From the NCBI RefSeq assembly GCF_027596085.1, contig NC_072469.1, forward strand, positions 20,918,781 through 20,982,780: 64,000 nucleotides of DNA, in the 5' to 3' direction. The notes beneath the pieces are model-generated. The model did no database searches. It saw only the letters and a list, made by a program, of their open reading frames with translations, and was not told the DNA's origin. Below, piece after piece: positions 45,797 to 60,290 of the stretch; the stretch's first letter is position 1, and the number at the start of each line of letters is the position of its first letter. The position numbers and the translations under genes are program-made. The stretch comes from Anoplopoma fimbria (lineage: Eukaryota; Chordata; Actinopteri; Perciformes; Anoplopomatidae).

Positions 45797-48700
45797 AGAG
45801 GATGGGACACTTAAAACTCTCAACTATAACATTTAATGAAGTTATTTATCACAATATCATAAAAGTATAGGCATTAATGCTATAATTAAGTGACTACTTA
45901 GCTATTGTAACAGTCAATTGAATGAAGTGCTTTAAAGTTGAGTTGTCTTAACTATTGTGTGATTTGATACTGAAAAGTTTTGGTATGGTATTGTTGTAGA
46001 CGTGTTAATTGTAGAGTTAAACAGTAAGTTTTACCACTGATGAACAAATGTATTTAGTTATTCTGTGGTGTGTGTATGCAATGTTGCCATATTTCTATTA
46101 TGAACAAAGTGTAGCTGTTTTTGAAATGCCGTAATGTGTCTACATGTGCATGAAATGTTATATGTAAGTAAAAGTTCTCACTTTAAAAGTAAAATTGCTT
46201 TTTTTTTTTTTCATATTTTCGAGACACAATTTAAAGCTGCAATAAGAGCAGAGGGCACTTCCCATGTCTGGATGAATTTCTGTGGCATCTTAATTTCCTT
46301 AGTTTCCTTATTGCAGGAATGTTTCCTGTCTGGGCATGTTTTAATTAATGCACAACACAATAATAGAAAAAACGTCACAATGGTATATGGATCATTGCCT
46401 CTGATTTGTACACTGCCAACTTCACTATTGTCCCACACAAACCAGCTTAAGACTTCAGTGGCGAACATGGGAATCTTAGCAGGTTGGGAGAGAAAAGGAG
46501 GGTGGCCTCTGACATCATGAGCTTGCACCTGTCCCTCTGCTTCTCCAGCTCAGGGCCCAGATAGAGGTCACGACCCCTGAGAGTCTTTGCTGATGGACAA
46601 ATGTTAGCTCCCCCTTCAAGTCAAGTTTTAAATGATATTTATTACTGTTGCCCCTGAATTTAATTATCCCCAGGGCAAATACAATAACCATGTAACCATC
46701 AATTACACAGATGTTTGGGACAATGTTTTCTGCTTTTAGTTGGGCAACTACATCTACAGGATGACTAATGAGCACAATAAGTTTTATCTCCACCTGCTAC
46801 CCGCTGATAGTGAATGAAGCGGCAGGTTGAGATATGTGTCACATAGCCAATACCTTTTCATGTTATATATATATATAAAAAAAGATGACAGCTTATAAAT
46901 GAGAAGTAAATCCAACAGAACATTCCCTTGCACTTTCATATTTGTCATTCGGGCAGTTCACCTGGCTGACGGACGCAGTGACAGAGGATGAGATGGCAGC
47001 TTGCCTGAAGCTCTGACCGTCTCAGCAGCACAAGTGGAACTCAATATCTCAGCCTCTTGACACAACCAAGGATAAGCTAGTTTTCATTCCAAGGCCCAGC
47101 TGATGTCAGGTCTTCTTGTGAAAACTTTATGGAATTGCGGGATTGGGTGAAGCATGGGAATGTGTCCTTGGATTAGGGAGCATTCTTGGTCTGTGAAAGA
47201 AGGAAATTTGAGCAGTGGAACATTGCAGAACACTTAAAAATCCCATTGACTTTGCATTTTCACACAAAAAAATGAATTTAGTACATCATTACAAACAAGT
47301 ATAACAAGTTTTGCAAAGATTTAATGGATTAGTAGATTACTTAAATTAAATTGGAGCTAGCATGTTGGAAATATTTTTCCACACCAGTTTGGGAACAGTA
47401 CAGCATTCAACCAGTGCAGAGTACAGTAGTGTTTTTTCTCTCTAGTGATCCTGGCATGGCCAACTACCAAAATCAAGCATGCATCTCAGCTGCAGTTAGG
47501 TAATTCTTGGCAGAGTCTTGCTATTGTCATAAAAAAAAAATCTCAGTTTCACACATATTATGTTGAGTAATAGTTTACAGGGACCTGGGATTTTCTGGGA
47601 ATATTTGAGAGAGTGAAGGGGGGTTCCTGTAAGTACTGTATCTACACAGACCTTTCTATTTATTCATCTGCAAACACCTTCCACTTTACTCCAAGCTTGA
47701 CTTGCATTTTTTGAGCGTAGTGTATAGTCTCTTCATCGTATTTTGGGGTGTTTGCAAATCCCAAAGATTACAACAGATAATATGTCTGAAGAGTAGAGTT
47801 GAGTACAAAAAAATACTTCTTTCTCATAAACCTCTCATGCAGTATCTTTGAGAAAACATTTAGCATTCTTTTAGCCTCAGAGGCCCAAAGCAATCTCAGT
47901 CTTCCCTTTCCCCCGCTGTTAGGGATGATCTTAATCCACACTGTTTTATCTCTATAGAAGGTTGCTCTGACTCTCAGAAAAGTTCGGGGAACATAAAAGA
48001 AAGGCAGAAACAGCCAAGTAAAAACTGTTTGGGATACTATGGGAATGAAGATGGTGCCTCCTCGCCTCTGCCACACCCTCGTCATGCCAACGCTCCAGAT
48101 GTCATGGGAACCGATAACAGCTGGTGCTGGTGCACGCAGGCTGCGTGTGAAAGGCTGCTCCAGCTGCAGAAACCCAATCCCTCTGTGAAACCAGCAAAGG
48201 ATTAGACACTTTTGATAAGGTCCTTAAGACATTTCTATTACCAAAACACATCTGTGGAACCGACAAAGTTGGGAAATGTTTACAATATATGTGCATTTTC
48301 AAAATGTTGTGCGTATTGTTATCAGGGAAGGTATTTATTTCTGAATTAGAAAATATTAGATGGATTATCTCTGTGTGGTGAAATCAATCCTGAAACATCC
48401 TCGTACATCCTCAGAGTCACTTTGCCATGTCATTCCATGTCCTAGTAGATTCCCCAATAATAAGCAGTTCATTTACAGGGTTTATTGTTATTATCAGGCT
48501 GCAAATGAGCTACTTTCTGTCTTTAACGGTATACAATAGGAGACAGAGTCGTGGTCTTACTGAGGTCATGGTGGCTTTGAGGAAAAGGGGAGGAGAAATG
48601 TTCAGAAAAAACTCTAGAGATGCCAAGTCCAGGACACTTAAATTAGAGGGGTAGCTACACAAGGAGGCATGTTTCAGTTTTAGAGAGATCTGCAATTTTC

Positions 48701-48888
48701 AGATTTGACCTCAAGTCTTTGTAACATTGTCAAGGGAGGACAAGTTGCAAGATGACCGAATGGGAATTTAAGTGGTGGTGCTAATTTTTTTTTTTTTTAC
48801 TTCCAACCAAAATCTCATTAAGCTGAGAATCTACACTTTCAGTCACTGTTGCCCTTAAGGTGCCACTGGTGTCACAGGTGGAGCAGCC
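45797..48888. other. trpa1-msc intergenic region
   Basis: About 3.1 kb holding the trpa1 3' UTR (end not determined) and the msc upstream region. CAGCTG E-boxes occur at 48118-48123 and 48161-48166, and CAGGTG at 48875-48880 just before the msc start. E-boxes are the class of site bound by bHLH factors, but they are common by chance. No other gene is seen. Confidence 0.55.
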
Positions 48889-49299
48889 ATGTCCACTGGC
48901 TCTGCTGCAAGTGATGCTGAGGACTATGAGACATGCACCAGGAGGACTGCCACCTCGTTGGACAGGAGCGGGCGGAAGATTTCCTGCTACAATCCCAACC
49001 GGTATTCAGATGAGGAGTTGGAAGAGGGGAGGACCAAACCCGAGAGCAAACTCTCCAGGACGCAGCAGAAGGAAGCACGACAGTCGCAGAGGAACGCGGC
49101 CAACGCCAGGGAGAGGGCTCGGATGAGAGTGCTGAGCAAGGCGTTCTCTAGACTGAAAACCAGCCTGCCCTGGGTACCAGCGGACACCAAACTGTCCAAA
49201 TTGGACACGCTTCGACTCGCCTCCAGCTACATTTCTCACCTGAGACAGATCCTGCAGGACGACGCATTCGGGAACAGCTTTGTGCACCCAGTCAACCTG
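48889..49299 (+). CDS. msc: msc exon 1 (residues 1-137)
   Basis: Encodes the N-terminal region and the whole bHLH domain and ends at HPVNL in phase 0. The ATG is chosen because MSTGS is the conserved start of the family. Confidence 0.95.
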
Positions 49300-49534
49300 G
49301 TATGAAGATGTTAAGATGTGTTAAAGTGAAATATCTCAGTGTTTATGAACAACTTTAGAAAGGTTAAATAATACAAAATGTTTTATAGAGAACACCAATA
49401 TGTTGGATGTGTTTCTTTATTGCTGAACCTGTTGTCTTTTGCTTTAACAGACCTGGCCATTTATGATGACAGGCCGATCTGAGGACAGCCAAGACATCTC
49501 ATCCACTGTGAGACTATGTGGAGCAACAGCATAG
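48889..49534 (+). CDS. msc: msc, musculin (bHLH transcription factor, two exons)
   Basis: Musculin (MyoR/ABF-1) is a nuclear class II bHLH protein that binds E-boxes with E-protein partners and represses myogenic and lymphoid targets. Exon 1 is 48889-49299, donor GTATGA. Exon 2 is 49451-49534 after AACAG. Together they give 164 codons and TAG. The N-terminus [13 protein letters not shown] is typical of the musculin/Tcf21 group. The basic region ([16 protein letters not shown]) and helix-loop-helix span about residues 67-120. The tail VHPVNLTWPF...RLCGATA is diagnostic of this pair of genes. The linker before the bHLH is shorter than in mammalian MSC. Tcf21 is the main alternative on sequence alone; its place next to trpa1 favours msc. 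Confidence 0.95.
49451..49534 (+). CDS. msc: msc exon 2 (residues 138-164)
   Basis: Encodes [14 protein letters not shown] and ends RLCGATA, then TAG. The intron is 151 bases. The exon is short but matches the C-terminus of musculin and Tcf21. Confidence 0.95.
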   Translation, partial: TWPFMMTGRSEDSQDISSTVRLCGATA

Positions 49535-49721
49535 GAGTCCCTCCTTCAAACACCAGCTCTGGTTCTTGCAGAGCCCGCAGACAATATGAAACCATCCTGT
49601 CCATCTTTGGAAAGCTGCCAGTGGCTCAATCTCCCCATGAATGTCCTAAACAATGACTTTGAACTCAAATCCAACTCAACTTTTAATACACTGAGGATCG
49701 TGTATTGCAGCATGTCAGAAC

Positions 49722-49727
49722 AATAAA
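49722..49727 (+). terminator. msc: msc poly(A) signal
   Basis: AATAAA 188 bases after the msc stop codon. A second AATAAA at 49953-49958 could be an alternative site. Confidence 0.6.
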
Positions 49728-49959
49728 GATTACAAGTTGTTTTCAGATTTCTTGTGTGCATGATAATTAGTGTTATTGACTGGTCTTAGGGTGCCAAATC
49801 ACCTCAAGACTCAACATGCTCTCCGTTACTTTGACCTGACTACATTGCAATCAGGGAGCTAAATTGTTCAACAGGATTCTTCTCTATTGTTTGTCTACAG
49901 TATTTATTGCAATTGTGATATGATTGTCCTTTTATATATTTGCATTTCAGATAATAAAA

Positions 49960-50531
49960 AAATACTCATAATGGCTGTCTTCTGTCTTTGCGATACATTA
50001 AATCATAGAATCTGCAGCACACTCATAAGCTGTGAGAGTAGATAAAACAGTCTGAAATTTGTTATTTATGCAAACTTGCATTTTGGAAAGGAGACCGTTT
50101 TGATATTTTATCAGAAAACTGTGTGGTTTGGTTTTATTGTGCTATAATCGACCAACACGTAAGACACAAAACAATGATTGTAGGTTATATAGAATCACAT
50201 TTTTCATCTTTTAGTCATTTTTTCTAGCTGGAAAATACATACCATTATTAGTGTTGAATGTGCAAATCTCTAATACACTCATAAAAGGTTTGGCACCAAC
50301 AAAATCTTGTGATGTTTCTGTAGTTTTTCTTTTTATTCAGATCAGATTTAACTACTGTACATTTGGATGACGTCTCTTATCTCCAGAGATCCAGAGATCA
50401 TCAGATGGAATCCATTTGTTCATATTTAAGTCAAAATAAAAAACTTCACAAAGCATTGGTCAAAAGTTCAGGGAGAAACAGAAGTTCACTCACACCCCCA
50501 GTAATGCACACATACACAGCCAAATGCAGAC

Positions 50532-50532
<1 letters not shown>
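49960..50532. other. msc downstream DNA, nothing recognised
   Basis: Unique AT-rich sequence with no gene, leading to a CA array. Confidence 0.55.

Positions 50533-50625
<93 letters not shown>
50533..50625. repeat. (CA)n microsatellite, about 46 units
   Basis: Pure CA array of 93 bases downstream of msc. Confidence 0.97.
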
Positions 50626-50628
<3 letters not shown>

Positions 50629-53600
50629 TCATATATATCTTCACTTAGTATAGACAGGGAATAATGGATGACAGTAATCTCTTGTTCTACGAGTCCTTTT
50701 ATTCAGTTAAACCCCAAAACGATGTGAGTACAGATGGATAGAGATTCCAGGCCCTGGGGGGGCTGGTGATGGCACAAACTGACAAAGTGCTTGAGATGAA
50801 TAAAGAGACGCAGAGAGTAGAAAGAGGAAGAGTTTTCATCAGGTCTGGGTAGAGTCGCAGCTGTTGCCGTGTTGGTAAGTTTCCCAGAACTCTGAACTGC
50901 TCTCCTGGGAGAAAACCAGCCCCTCTGCTGGACCCGGACAGCTAATGAGCTGCCTTCTCACACTCGGTCTGCCTCCGTTCTCGCTCCATCCACTCCAAAT
51001 GTGGCATAGAGGGAAAGCAACTTATGCATGCCCGACGTGCATCTTGACTGCACTGAAAATGAGGTGCAATTAATCAAAAACATGGCATGTTAACAAAATG
51101 AGGATGTTTGGGGCTGGCCTACGCACATTCCACTGATCTCACTTCTCTATGAGTGAAGCTCTTGTATTTCACAAATCAAACAACAGAATGTGTGTGCCAA
51201 AATTATGGCAACGCTGGCTGGAGCACCAAAGACAGTCCTGCTAAGATGAAAATGTGTTTCTGCAGCAGGTTTTGTTGAAGCTCATGCAGTTTTTCATGTT
51301 ACATGAGTGGCATCTAGTGGGGAGGAATGTGAACAGCAAACCCATGGTGCACCTCAAATTCAGCTCAGCACACAAAAAACATGATAAAAACAATGGTCAG
51401 TTAACCACTCCCCTAATGTTGAAATGACTTTCCAGAGTGGATGTCAATTACAGCCCTTTAATGGAGAAATGAAATCTTGTGTTGAAAGTCACATGCTGGT
51501 TATTTGAGTTACACATACAGCCGTCTCTGTGCAGAACTTGTTGTATAAATGCAAATGACGGTTTATTAAATTGAGTCTTTTACGCCTATAAAATACAAAG
51601 TTAGTGTCTTAAAAAAGTATTGTAAACAGTACTTCTATTATCCTTTTTTTTGCCATACAAAGTCTGCAAAGTATTTCCAATTGTTTTAACATTTCTCTTT
51701 GAGTCTCTTTTTCTTGATGCTATGCAGCAATCTGATTGTTCTGAAGTATGTCAAGATACTAACACTAATTACTAGAATGCTTCCAAATCAATACAATTTT
51801 ATTGTTTTAAGAAATATGTTTTCTGGGTAAAATAGTAAACAGGGTGATAAGTAGTATGAGATGCAACATTTATAGAGACTTTTTGATATGTCGTGGTAGG
51901 AAAATCACAGGTGTAAGTGATAGCTGATTGTAGCAGAGCCATCGTTAGTGTTATTAGTAACACCTGTTAATAACTACTGTGACAAGTTTAAAGTGTCTAG
52001 TGTGAAAAAGTCCCAAGGATTTCTAAAGGTTTGGTTTTTAAATTACGTTGAGTACAAAACTGTTAATGTTTACAGGACAAGGACAATACTACGATTTTGT
52101 TTGTAGAAAAAGTAAATTACATACAAGTAAAATGAAGTGCATTTTACTTGTATGCTACCTACAGTAAGCAGGTTCAACGAAATACAAAGGTTTAAGTACA
52201 AATATGAGCTAGTATATGTCTCCTAGAGGACATGGTTACATTATGGCCTCAAACGAACACTACAGTATAGTTTATGTCCAGCAGAGGGTAGCATAGCTTC
52301 ACACTGGTCAACATTTCCTAGCATTGTTCAGTATTTTTGGATTTGGGAGGCCTCACCTTTAAATTCATTTTTCCTGTTCTTTTAGTTGATGGTCACCGAA
52401 CATCAATTGTTGGGTTACCTTCTTTCTTTTTTTAAATGGATGTTAATGAGAAGACAACAACAGTACCTTTTCCTTTTACTCCATTTGTACTTTTGTGCAC
52501 ACAGAAATGTTGCTTTGTTTATTATCATTACTCGTTTTTTTTTTTTTTAACGTTTTTAGATTAAATTCATTCAGGTGGAACATATTGCTTTGATACAAAA
52601 TTGCAGCGTCAGCCATCAAGGCTCAGCATAATCCAACTTTTTTTTCCTCTTTTTTTGTACGACTGAACCATTTTTCGTTTGTAGAAGAATTTCCATGAAC
52701 AGGAAGGAACTGTAGGTCCAAAGCCAACATCAGGGGGGTTCAGTGAGGCTGTCTGAAAAGCACCAACTTTAGGCCGTCCAGCCTGCAGGAATCCAGCCTG
52801 GACGCTTTGAGCTTTCCAAAACCCACTTTCAGCGTGTTTGTTATTCAATATCCAGTCACTCAATACCACTAATGAGAAAAGGGATATGTAAATCCTGAAC
52901 TATTTCAATCACGTTTGCCTAATGTATACACTTCCTCCTGGGAAGATTAGTTCCTCTGCTACGTCCAGGCTTTGTTTAGAAAATACATTCTTTCCAGGTA
53001 TGAACATTTTGACCCCTGAACCTGAACTGTCATCCTAAAACAGAAAATTAAGGTAACAGCTGGGCTGTTGATTTTCTACAAATTGCCATTAATAGAAATA
53101 TTATAGTAGGATTATAGTGCACAGTGTTTTTCTGATAACCAGCTGTATCCACACTCACTTGTGTTGCAGAACATCTCCAGGAATCTGCCCATGAATTGCA
53201 TCTGTTAGCATTACTTGATCATTTAATTTTTTTAAACACCTTCTTCTAATGTTATGACTGCTGAAACACAAACATTTGAACTTTTTGCTCTTATTGGGCG
53301 AGAAACTTTTTTCCAATTAATTAAATGAATATTCTCACTGATAAAACATATTAAATTATGCGATTTAAAAATAAGCCTGGCCACAACAAATCCCATGAAA
53401 AAACTTCCCAAGCCTGTGACACTTAACTCAAAGCCTTTTCCCTCTAAACCTCTAATCTTATATTTACACCTTCAGTTTACTTTCATTTCCTTAAACAGCT
53501 GTGCGTTGTGTTTTTTTGTCAATTGTCACTAACACTGGAGTTAACTTGTAGGAGACTTTTTTAAGCCACAGATTTGTTGCACTAGTGCATTTCTGGGCTC

Positions 53601-53954
53601 AGCACTAAATCAACTACAGTGCCCATGCTTATCTAATGAAGGAATATTTTACTGTGTGCAACAATGCAGGAAACAACAATGGAGGTCAATGGCACAGAGG
53701 AATAGACCGGATCAGACTTTGGCCGCACAGTCAATTCCTGTTAGTTTTGGTCTTTTTATTGGATTTCATGACAATAAAACAAATATAGAATATCAGCCTT
53801 ATCTTTGGAGAATCAAATTATGTCATTTAAACCCACAAGTCAAGTATAAAAAAATACTCCAAATTCAAATGTCATGCTGTTTTGTCCAGGATATTGCTCA
53901 TTTGCTGTTCATACAGGCATCATGTATGCATATGCCCTCTGGTGAGTAAGTGTG
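50626..53954. other. intergenic DNA, nothing recognised except one hairpin
   Basis: AT-rich unique sequence with no coding exon. The only distinct structure is the hairpin at 52120-52154. Short open frames here have no family signature. Confidence 0.55.
52120..52154. repeat. 15-bp perfect inverted repeat
   Basis: CATACAAGTAAAATG (52120-52134) pairs perfectly with 52140-52154 across a 5-base loop. Confidence 0.9.
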
Positions 53955-54012
53955 ACTGAGAAGAAAAGAGAGGGAGAGAGAGGCAGAGGCAGGGAGACGG
54001 AGACGGAGATCT
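53955..54012. repeat. purine-rich tract
   Basis: Almost unbroken AG-rich run including GGAGACGGAGACGGAG, low complexity. Confidence 0.8.
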
Positions 54013-54289
54013 GACTTCCTGTTACTCTGTGGAGATGACACACTCTTCTGTTAGATAGGTGATTGGGTTACAGTGCGGGACTGGCAGCCTCCTCTCAGGA
54101 GAGAATGGAGGCTCTTTGTGGCTGGATGAGCTGGACACTGAAAGGGGAAGGTCGAGCCAAACGGGGGGGGAAAAAAGAAGAGAAGTAATAGACGTGAGGG
54201 AAGATGCATAAATTGGTGAGGAGGGGCAAGGCGGGCGCTAGGAGGGGGAAGGTTGACAAAACAACATCCACACATAGAGCCCTGCGGCC

Positions 54290-55400
54290 TTTTCTCGGCC
54301 TCGGCCTCCATTGTCTCTGTGCTGTTTGTCGGCTGAGACGGTCACCGAGCTGCTTGGGTGGTGTCCTGGTTCCAGAGCTGCTGCTGCCAATGGGAGCCCA
54401 GAAGAAACAGATATTTGTGTTTGTTCTCAGGCTATGTGGAGCTATCCCAGTCCTGTTTACAAGGGCTGGGCGTTGTCCCCCTGACCTATTATCTTGTCCT
54501 CGCCTTCCTGTCTCTCTCACAAAGAGATTAACACCGCCAGGTTCTTCCAATGGGCTTATTTTACACACACCGTTGTGTGTGAGTTTCTGGATATGTAAAG
54601 TGTGCTGCTCTGAGAAATGCTCCGGCAGGCATGCAAACAGGGTGATGCTGTTAAAATAAATGTAAAATCATATAATTTGTGAAAGATCTTTTTTTTATGC
54701 TCAAACTTGAATTTACACAGGGGGAAATTAAAGTCCACATACATTTTAAATTCCCTTCTTTGCTTTAATCTATTTTATTCAGGTGATGAGAACTAATAAA
54801 TGGCACATTGCATCATTAATATTGTCTGGAAATTTGAAAAATCCAAAAATGTAAAACCTGAATATTAATTAAGTGATGAAAATATTTACATAAACACTTT
54901 TGTTATTTAACATTCCTTTGGGACCCTTATATATTTCAATGTGACAATAATGAGGTCAACAGAATTTGTTTTTGAGACAAGGTTTTACTCTAAAACCCTA
55001 TTAAGCTGGCTGAATAGTGTTCACACAGTCTCAGTTGGCTCTATAGTCCCCCTCCGGTGGCATATTCTCCCCGAGTTCATCTTCTGACATTACAAAGACG
55101 GCCACAACCTGACAATGGAGATAATATTTTCCCTTCACAATGGCTCCCAGTCTCTGCTCTGGGCGAAGGCTCAGTGGCTGTAAGTAGCCTGGGTTTTCCC
55201 ATCTCTGTCAGACAGCGGCCCAGCCCGGTGGAGAAATGAGTCCCCAGGTTGCTTAAAGGCCCAACCTGTCAGCGGTCCAGAGGGATTAGCCATTCACAGC
55301 CTCCATATTGTTCTCCAGGCCACAATAGGCTGCATGGGGCCCGGCCCTTTGTCATCAACTCTGTTGTGAACTTCTGCTGGGGCAACAAAAGTGTAACACA
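54290..55400. promoter_or_regulatory. possible conserved noncoding segment(s)
   Basis: The blocks 54290-54560 and 55020-55400 differ from the AT-rich background. They have balanced GC content and many CCATTGT/CAATGG-type SOX-like words, with no repeats and no consistent coding frame. In vertebrates the DNA beyond msc leads towards eya1, a developmental gene with distant enhancers, so enhancers are plausible. This is inference; conservation was not measured. Confidence 0.25.
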
Positions 55401-56623
55401 CCTGCAACTATGGATTAGAACTTCTTTTTACCCTCTTTTTTTCTCCTCTCTTGTCCTTTTCTCTTTCTTTTCTGACACATTGCCCACGGCAGTGTTGGCC
55501 ACATCAAACGTGAGCTTTTAGGAAAAAAACCCCAGTCTTTCTTGGTCAACACCCACAGAAAAGGTGGACAAGATATGTAGAGCATTATTTTCCATTTGTT
55601 AAAATGTATTATTGTTGTCATGTTTTTTTTTTTTACGCTTACGTGATTCTAACAAAAAGTATTTTTAGTTTTTTAGTTCCGTATTAGTATGTTGAAATAA
55701 TTGTTTTCCAGGAGTCGATCACTCAATCAAGCTATGTAACAAATAAATGTCAGGAAGGATATCTATCAAGGCATCAGTCTTAATTAGACATGTCTGCATC
55801 ACCTTTAACCTTTGGAGAAAAATGTTCTGTCGAAGTTCTCTGATGGCCAAAATCTGCAACTAAATCCCAAATCCAACCTTTTTTCTAAGAGGCTTGAACT
55901 TTTCGTGACCACATCAGAAATCAAAGTGATTTCACGGTCATCGTGTAGAACGTGATGTCCTAAAAAATCTCAGTGAAGGGGAGAAATTTATTGAGTTATG
56001 GTGCCTTTTCTTGTTTCTCTGAAGAACGTGCAGTCGGCACAGGTGCAACAAAAAAAACGTGGGTTTTGAAATTTTGAAAAGAGATTTAATGGTTTTGTGT
56101 TCTTGCAGTGATATTTGTCTGTTGCTTTACAAAGACCTCCTCGTCATTACAACATTTCCTGTTGTCACACATCAACCTTCTTTGATGACATAAAAAAAAA
56201 ATGGTTATAATGGTTTTGTAACAGAGGTTAACCCTTGTATCTAATTTAAACTGCAGCATTACTGACTGAACACCACCATTCAGATATGGGAAAACACACC
56301 TAGTCCACATATTTCAAATACAATTTTAAATCAATCGGTATCCATAACAAAGACATTTTCATCTATTACATTTCATTTATTATCATGTCTTTTTGCTTCT
56401 AAAGGGATTAAACCATTTGCTAACAAGAACTAGTTAAGTTTTGGGGCAGTTTGACGGTTTACATTTTTTTCTCTCCACTCACCCAGAGTAAAACATGATT
56501 TTGATAAAGACAGTTTGTTCCTATAATTGTTAAGAAAGAAAAAAAAATGTCTCTATAGAAAGCATTTTTGTGTTTTGTGAATAAACATTTTGAATTAAAA
56601 AAGTTAACTTAATTAACAAAATG
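55401..56623. other. intergenic DNA, nothing recognised
   Basis: AT-rich unique sequence with a few T-runs. No gene, RNA or repeat family is identified. Confidence 0.55.
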
Positions 56624-56759
56624 TAATAATAATAATAATTACTATTTTTTATTATTATTATTCTCAATAATAATAATAATGATAATTATAATGATACTAC
56701 TACTACTACTACTACTACTACTAATAATAATAGTAATAATAATAATAACAACAATAATA
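56624..56759. repeat. mixed trinucleotide repeat (AAT/ATT/TAC)
   Basis: Successive (AAT)n, (ATT)n, (AAT)n, (TAC)n and (AAT)n runs. The first two face each other as an inverted repeat around about 56641-56650. Confidence 0.9.
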
Positions 56760-58282
<1,523 letters not shown>

Positions 58283-58621
58283 GGCTGAGAGTTCCCAAAG
58301 CCCTCTCAGACCCCCTTCTTCTGTCCATGAGATCAAAGCTTGCCGGGGGTTGAGAGGGACCTGACCCGTGGGAGAGGCGGAGGAGCCTGCTGTTTGGCTA
58401 GTCGGCGGTGTGGAAAGAGACAAACAGGCAGCTCCAAGGACAGCCAGAGAGCCCTCCCCGGGCTGATGGAGTCCCAAATCCGTGGAGGTTTCTCAAGGCC
58501 ATGCATGACAGAGGAGGTCGTTTGTTCTGTCATCATAGAAAGACATACTCACACACACTTGAAAGGACACACACGCACTGTGGTTCTCCCACTGTCTCTT
58601 CCTTCCTCTCTGAATCAGTGA

Positions 58622-59369
<748 letters not shown>

Positions 59370-60290
59370 TCATTATGCAGCGTTCTTCCACTGTGAATAT
59401 TCCCCCGGCCTGCTTCCTGAGCCTGCGGCGTTGATTAATCTGCGTGATAATGAAGACATGCCACAAACCCTGGTGGGTGTGTAATCACCATAATCATTTA
59501 TTAATTATGTTGTATTCATAAAGAGCGGCTGTTTCATGATCTGTTTACTCGCTTTACCTCCACTTGATTAGATCTAATCACTCCTCGGTAATACAAAGTT
59601 GGTGTTTTTTTTATTTTTATAATAATTACTTGTAGATCTTGTTAATTTGTAATTTGCCCTTTCCTTTATGACGTGCCTTTATGGTGATGGCTCATTTGCA
59701 TCTTTATTGCTAAAAAAGAAAACTAAATAATATCTAATGTCAACAATCATTAACTTGTATTTCACAATCTCACTTCTCTGAGAACCATAAAATACAGTTT
59801 TACGGCATGAAATTTCCTTTGAAATCCCAGAGACACCTGATGCTTGTTTGAGCTACTTCATGCGTCTCATACTAGCCTCCTCCGCGTTTTTATTAAGCAC
59901 CGTGCAATTTCAGACCCCATGTTCCCCTTTCTGCTCCCTCTGCCTCTGGTGTGCAACAAAAAGACATACTGTAGTACCACTCATTGACTTCCCCGCACTT
60001 CCCTGTCTCTCCTCTTTCGTTTACAAGGTGACAAAGCTTGCCGTGGTGTCTCAGTGCAGCTGGCATCCCCAGTAAACGGAGGGCTCCCATGTGATCTATC
60101 TGCATGGCGCTCATGTTATCTCCAGTGAGGGTATTTAAAGCTCTATGTCTTTTCCACATGGCCCAGACTAGTTTAATTACCCCTGCCTCAGCTGTGGCTG
60201 TGAACGCCCACCACTCTGGTTTCCTATGTGGGAACCAGGATGGAGGAGGACAGGGGCCCTGCTGCATGTGCACTTTCACTAATATGAACT
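59370..60290. promoter_or_regulatory. possible conserved noncoding segment(s)
   Basis: 59370-59600 combines TTGATTAATC, TAATTATG, TTTATTAATT and TGATTAGATCTAATCA, a dense set of homeodomain-type words including one palindrome. 59860-60290 is a GC-balanced unique block with TATTTAAAG and no coding frame. Such blocks in a gene-poor stretch beside a developmental gene often prove to be enhancers. Not tested here. Confidence 0.25.

Noticed and set aside
48889..49534. Calling the bHLH gene tcf21 (capsulin)
   Set aside because: The bHLH domain and tail are nearly the same in both genes, but the place directly beside trpa1 matches msc in other vertebrates.
54095..54659. 157- and 151-codon frames on opposite strands
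   Set aside because: They mirror each other in a GC-richer block, have low-complexity composition and no recognisable domain.
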